Of a stretch of DNA of 8,650 nt, positions 6,406 through 8,650 are shown piece after piece. The notes beneath the pieces were generated by a model that worked only from the letters and a program-made list of their open reading frames with translations, had not been told where the DNA came from and did not search any database. Source of the DNA: an uncultured Ardenticatenia bacterium (GTDB lineage Bacteria > Chloroflexota > Anaerolineae > Promineifilales > Promineifilaceae); the NCBI GenBank assembly GCA_937858165.1, contig CALLZA010001024.1:1-8650 (forward strand), written 5' to 3'. The position numbers and the translations under genes were made by a program. The number at the start of each line of letters is the position of its first letter. Position 1 is the first letter of the stretch.

Positions 6406-7473
6406 CTACAGAATGCCTATCTTACTATGATCCCCCACCGTCAGCTTCAACGCCTTGGGCTTGATGGGCGAACGGGAAACGACCACATCGCGGCCGATCA
6501 GGCTGTCCTGAATGCGCGCGTCGATGTCGCAGATGCGACTGTTCTCCAACACCATCGAGTGCTCGATCTCGCTGTTCTCGATGGTCACGTGATGGTCGAT
6601 GCTGGTGAACGGCCCGATGTAGCTATTGACAATGCGCGCGTACTCGCCAATGATGGCCGGGCCACGCACCATGCTATTGATGATTTCGGCGCCGCGCTGG
6701 ATGGTTACACGGTGATCGACCTTGCTGTCACGGTCGACGTACCCCTCAATGTTATATTCGATCTCTTCCAACACCAGATCGTTCGCCGAGAGCATGTCGC
6801 CTGGCGCGCCCGTGTCGATCCACCACCCTTGATGAACGTAAGGGTGGACGCTGCGACCGTTGTCCACCAACCACTGAATGGCGTCGGTGATCTCCAGTTC
6901 GCCGCGCCACGACGGCTTAATGGCGTCTACGGCCTGGAAGACGTGGTGGTCGAACATGTAGATGCCGACCAGCGCCAGGTCGCTCGGCGGCACCTTGGGC
7001 TTCTCGACCAGGCGGATGATGCGGCCGTCGTCACCCAGCTCGGCTACGCCGTACTGCTCTGGATGCTCGATGCGCGTCAGGACGATCTGGCTATTCCAGT
7101 CGCCTTCTGCAAACTGGCGAATGAGCGTGCTAATGCCGCCCTGGATGACGTTGTCGCCCAGGAACATGACGAAGCGCTCCTCCCCCAGAAAGGGCTGGGC
7201 CACCTTGACGGCATGGGCCAGGCCCAGCGGCTTCTCCTGCGGGATGTAGGTGATGCGCACGCCCCAGCGCCCGCCGCGGCCGACGGCATCCTTGATCTGT
7301 TCGGCCGTGCTGCCAACGACGATGCCGATGTCGTCGATGCCCGCATCGCGAATCGTCTCGATGACGCGGAACAGGATCGGCTTGTTGGCAACGGGGATGA
7401 GCTGCTTGGCGCTGGTGTAGGTCAGCGGGTAGAGCCGTGAACCTGTCCCGCCGCTCAGGATGAGTCCCTTCAT
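6406..7473 (-). CDS. rmlA: Glucose-1-phosphate thymidylyltransferase, long form with left-handed beta-helix
   Basis: This 355-residue sugar nucleotidyltransferase makes dTDP-glucose (the first step to dTDP-rhamnose and other deoxysugars). The N-terminal catalytic domain has [13 protein letters not shown] (6-18) for nucleotide binding, K23 in [11 protein letters not shown], the metal-binding D107 in FLGDN, EKP (157-159) and WWIDTG (217-222). From about 241 to 340, isoleucine/valine-rich hexapeptide-like repeats form a left-handed beta-helix, which marks the long subfamily (StrD-like) rather than the roughly 290-residue classical RmlA. Long-form enzymes may use dTTP or UTP, so exact nucleotide preference is open. 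The start at 7473 is supported by GGAG ten to seven bases upstream on the - strand. It lies downstream of the chain-length determinant and tyrosine kinase genes, consistent with extracellular polysaccharide synthesis; rmlB, rmlC and rmlD are not in the window. Confidence 0.94.
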   Translation of the reverse strand: MKGLILSGGTGSRLYPLTYTSAKQLIPVANKPILFRVIETIRDAGIDDIGIVVGSTAEQIKDAVGRGGRWGVRITYIPQEKPLGLAHAVKVAQPFLGEERFVMFLGDNVIQGGISTLIRQFAEGDWNSQIVLTRIEHPEQYGVAELGDDGRIIRLVEKPKVPPSDLALVGIYMFDHHVFQAVDAIKPSWRGELEITDAIQWLVDNGRSVHPYVHQGWWIDTGAPGDMLSANDLVLEEIEYNIEGYVDRDSKVDHRVTIQRGAEIINSMVRGPAIIGEYARIVNSYIGPFTSIDHHVTIENSEIEHSMVLENSRICDIDARIQDSLIGRDVVVSRSPIKPKALKLTVGDHSKIGIL

Positions 7474-7486
7474 AGTGTCTCCAGAT

Positions 7487-7544
7487 TAGGTGTTCGTTGT
7501 CAGTTGTCAGTGGAGTACCACTGACAACTGACAACTAACACCTA
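7487..7544. repeat. Near-perfect palindrome, GTTGTCAG family, between cpsD and rmlA
   Basis: The 27-base arms (7487-7513 and 7518-7544) pair with a single mismatch around a four-base loop (AGTA). The arm contains a tandem GTTGTCA duplication. The outermost TAG of the - strand arm is the cpsD stop codon (7542-7544), and the other end lies thirteen bases before the rmlA ATG, next to its GGAG. As RNA this would be a very stable hairpin. No U-tract follows in the - direction, so it would more likely protect or delimit mRNA than end transcription. Confidence 0.93.
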
Positions 7545-8186
7545 GCCATAATACCCCGCCCCACTCTCCCGCGGCGCGTTGGTCAGGGCGACGCCGACAA
7601 TGCGCACCTTGGCCTGCTCCAGCAGTTCGCGCGCCCGTTCCGACTGGTCGCGGCGAGTGCGGCCGGCCTGGATGACCAGCAACACGCCGTCGGCCTTCGC
7701 GCCCAGGATGGCCGCGTCGGCCGCGGCCACGACCGGCGGCGCGTCGAACAGGACGATATCGGCCCGCTCGGCCAACTGGGCGATGACGCGGTCCATCCGG
7801 CTCGCGCCCAGGAAGTCGGCCGGGTTGGGCGGCGTCGGCCCGCTGCTCAATAACCACAGGTTGTCCACGCCGGTCGCCTGCAATGGCAAGTCGTTCAGTT
7901 CTTCCAGCACCAGGTTGGTCAGGCCGGGGGCCATGGCCAGGCCAAACTGCTCGTGGAGCGACGGCCGCCGCAGGTCGCAATCGACGAGGATGGTGCGTCG
8001 GCCGCTCTGGGCCATCGTCACCGCCAGATTGGCTACGGCCGTCGACTTACCCTCGCCCGCCGCCGGCGAGGTGACGACCAGCGTGTGGAGAGGCTGGTCG
8101 AGGCTGAAAAACGAGAGGTTCGTCCGCAACGTACGATATGCCTCGGCCGCGGGCGAACGGGGGTCGGTGATGGTCACTAAGCTCAT
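7542..8186 (-). CDS. cpsD: CpsD/CapB-family bacterial tyrosine kinase (polysaccharide biosynthesis)
   Basis: This 214-residue P-loop ATPase is of the bacterial tyrosine kinase type that works with a Wzz-like membrane partner to control export and chain length of capsule or exopolysaccharide. Motifs are in order: an activator-facing N-terminus with SPAAEAYRTLRTNL (11-24), Walker A SPAAGEGKST (40-49), Walker A' ILVDCDLRRP (66-75) and Walker B ADIVLFDAPP (142-151). The C-terminus ends in GYYG, so the usual tyrosine cluster is reduced to two tyrosines (212-213). The start is ATG at 8186, giving the usual MSLVTITDPRSPAAEAYR opening; the open frame continues upstream only through the heptad repeat, the antisense phase of the wzz end and adapter (the false MGSEMCIRDR peptide). 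The stop TAG is part of the following palindrome. The Shine-Dalgarno is poor (GAG seven bases upstream). Confidence 0.93.
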   Translation of the reverse strand: MSLVTITDPRSPAAEAYRTLRTNLSFFSLDQPLHTLVVTSPAAGEGKSTAVANLAVTMAQSGRRTILVDCDLRRPSLHEQFGLAMAPGLTNLVLEELNDLPLQATGVDNLWLLSSGPTPPNPADFLGASRMDRVIAQLAERADIVLFDAPPVVAAADAAILGAKADGVLLVIQAGRTRRDQSERARELLEQAKVRIVGVALTNAPRESGAGYYG

Positions 8187-8198
8187 AATTACTCGCTT

Positions 8199-8253
8199 AG
8201 GGACCAGGGGCCAGGGAAGAGGATTCTTCCCTGGCCCCTGGAACCTGGTCCCT
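8199..8253. repeat. Heptad-family (CCTGGNN) hairpin between wzz and cpsD
   Basis: A 22-base arm (8199-8220) pairs completely with a 29-base arm (8225-8253) that carries one extra heptad (CCTGGAA), around a four-base loop (GGAT). On the - strand the element starts inside the TAG stop of the Wzz-type gene (8252-8254) and ends about a dozen bases before the cpsD ATG, so it makes up nearly the entire gap. The arms differ by exactly one heptad unit, which suggests unit-wise gain or loss. Confidence 0.92.
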
Positions 8254-8427
8254 ACTCCTGCGGAATCGTCCCAATAACCGGTATATTCAGATAGCGCTCC
8301 ACGTCCTCGCCGCGGCGCATGACGCCGGAGGCCAGCCACTCCAGCAGGAAGACGAGGGCCACGCCCAACAACAGGCCAAAGACGGCCCCGGCGGCGGTGT
8401 TGATCTTCGTGTTCGGCCGCTCTAGCC
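8252..8427 (-). CDS. Wzz-type chain-length determinant protein, C-terminal fragment (5' truncated)
   Basis: Only the last 57 codons are present, because adapter begins at 8428. The fragment reads LERPNTKINTAAGAV, then a hydrophobic helix (GLLLGVALVFLLEWL), then RRGEDVERYLNIPVIGTIPQE and TAG. This is the standard end of Wzz/CpsC/YwqC chain-length regulators: the PxxP-like approach, the second transmembrane helix, and the cytoplasmic EDVERxLxxPVxGxIP tail that activates the cognate tyrosine kinase. The cpsD gene follows directly on the same strand, so kinase and membrane partner are separate polypeptides (the Gram-positive-style arrangement) rather than fused as in proteobacterial Wzc. The coding frame ends exactly where the heptad hairpin begins, so the repeat supplies part of the stop codon. 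Confidence 0.87.
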
Positions 8428-8493
8428 CTGTCTCTTATACACATCTCCGAGCCCACGAGACCGTACTAGATCTCGTATGCCGTCTTCTGCTTG
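8428..8493 (-). other. Illumina Nextera P7 adapter, reverse complement (artefact)
   Basis: This is an exact inverted copy of 43-108: the mosaic end at 8428-8446, read-2 primer remainder to 8461, index CGTACTAG at 8462-8469 and the P7 sequence at 8470-8493. The same index at both contig ends shows a single library. Translated on the + strand it gives the familiar VSYTHLRAHET artefact peptide. Confidence 0.98.
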
Positions 8494-8650
8494 AAAAAAA
8501 AAAAAACTAACACCACGCCCAACAGTTCATATAGACAACTGAACAACGTATGTCAATATCACACGCACTCACATACAACACATGTTATACTCGTACGATA
8601 GATCTACACTAGATAATCTCACCATTAGTAGCGACAGTGAACTTCTGAGA
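8494..8650. other. Poly-A and non-genomic read-through tail, right end
   Basis: Thirteen A's (8494-8506) follow the adapter, then 144 bases of A/C-rich sequence without coding structure. Positions 8600-8614 (AGATCTACACTAGAT) are an exact match to the end of the Illumina P5 sequence plus the first five bases of an i5 index (TAGATCGC type), and the bases on either side look like a degraded P5 and Nextera read-1 primer. The segment is sequencing by-product and holds no biological feature. Confidence 0.92.

Noticed and set aside
6427..7440. 337-codon + strand open frame antisense to rmlA
   Set aside because: Mirror of the rmlA codon pattern; Asp/Ala/Val-rich with no domain or start signal.
109..8427. 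Defence system, prophage or toxin-antitoxin module
   Set aside because: All gene-sized coding regions are explained by metabolic, polysaccharide or housekeeping families or by one uncharacterised membrane protein; no phage, nuclease or toxin motifs were seen.
8319..8510. Small + strand open frame containing VSYTHLRAHET
   Set aside because: Its C-terminal half is translated adapter and its N-terminal half is antisense to the Wzz-type fragment.

Overview
The window is one assembled contig whose two ends are sequencing-library adapter rather than genome. Genuine DNA runs from 109 to 8427. At each end lies a copy of the Illumina Nextera P7 adapter (43-108 forward, 8428-8493 reverse-complemented) carrying the same 8-base index, followed outward by a 13-base T or A run and low-quality read-through (1-29 and 8507-8650). 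The peptides MGSEMCIRDS and VSYTHLRAHET that appear in the end reading frames are translated adapter.

The genomic part is GC-rich and bacterial. Its gene set, the Pro/Thr-rich linker of its lipoprotein and its leaderless-looking starts fit a Chloroflexota (Anaerolineae/Ardenticatenia-like) metagenome contig. That assignment is an inference: there is no rRNA or other phylogenetic marker here.

Layout: three genes lie on the + strand: a 5'-truncated two-domain VOC/CatE-like extradiol dioxygenase or glyoxalase-family protein (110-877), an unrecognised protein with two membrane segments (1035-1895) and an acyl-CoA dehydrogenase (1956-3119). From 3228 to the right end all genes are on the - strand. 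Read in their own direction these are the C-terminal end of a Wzz-type chain-length determinant (8252-8427), a CpsD/CapB-type tyrosine kinase (7542-8186), a long-form RmlA nucleotidyltransferase (6406-7473), D-aminoacyl-tRNA deacylase (5894-6331), a PQQ-type glucose/sorbosone dehydrogenase-like lipoprotein overlapping it by ATGA (4491-5897), the PLP-homeostasis protein YggS (3599-4348) and the membrane protein YggT (3228-3491). Wzz, CpsD and RmlA form an extracellular-polysaccharide block; YggS-YggT is a widely conserved pair.

The most unusual feature is between the genes. Seven of the nine gene junctions contain an inverted-repeat element, and most of those junctions are little else. They fall into at least five sequence families: a CCTGGNN heptad family, a GGCGTCC family, a CACAGATTA family, a GTTGTCAG palindrome and a nested GGGCGC hairpin. 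Several begin exactly at the TAG stop codon of the upstream gene. A further copy of the heptad family sits inside the membrane-protein gene and keeps its frame, adding about 33 low-complexity residues. I see no CRISPR array, tRNA, rRNA, transposase or defence system.
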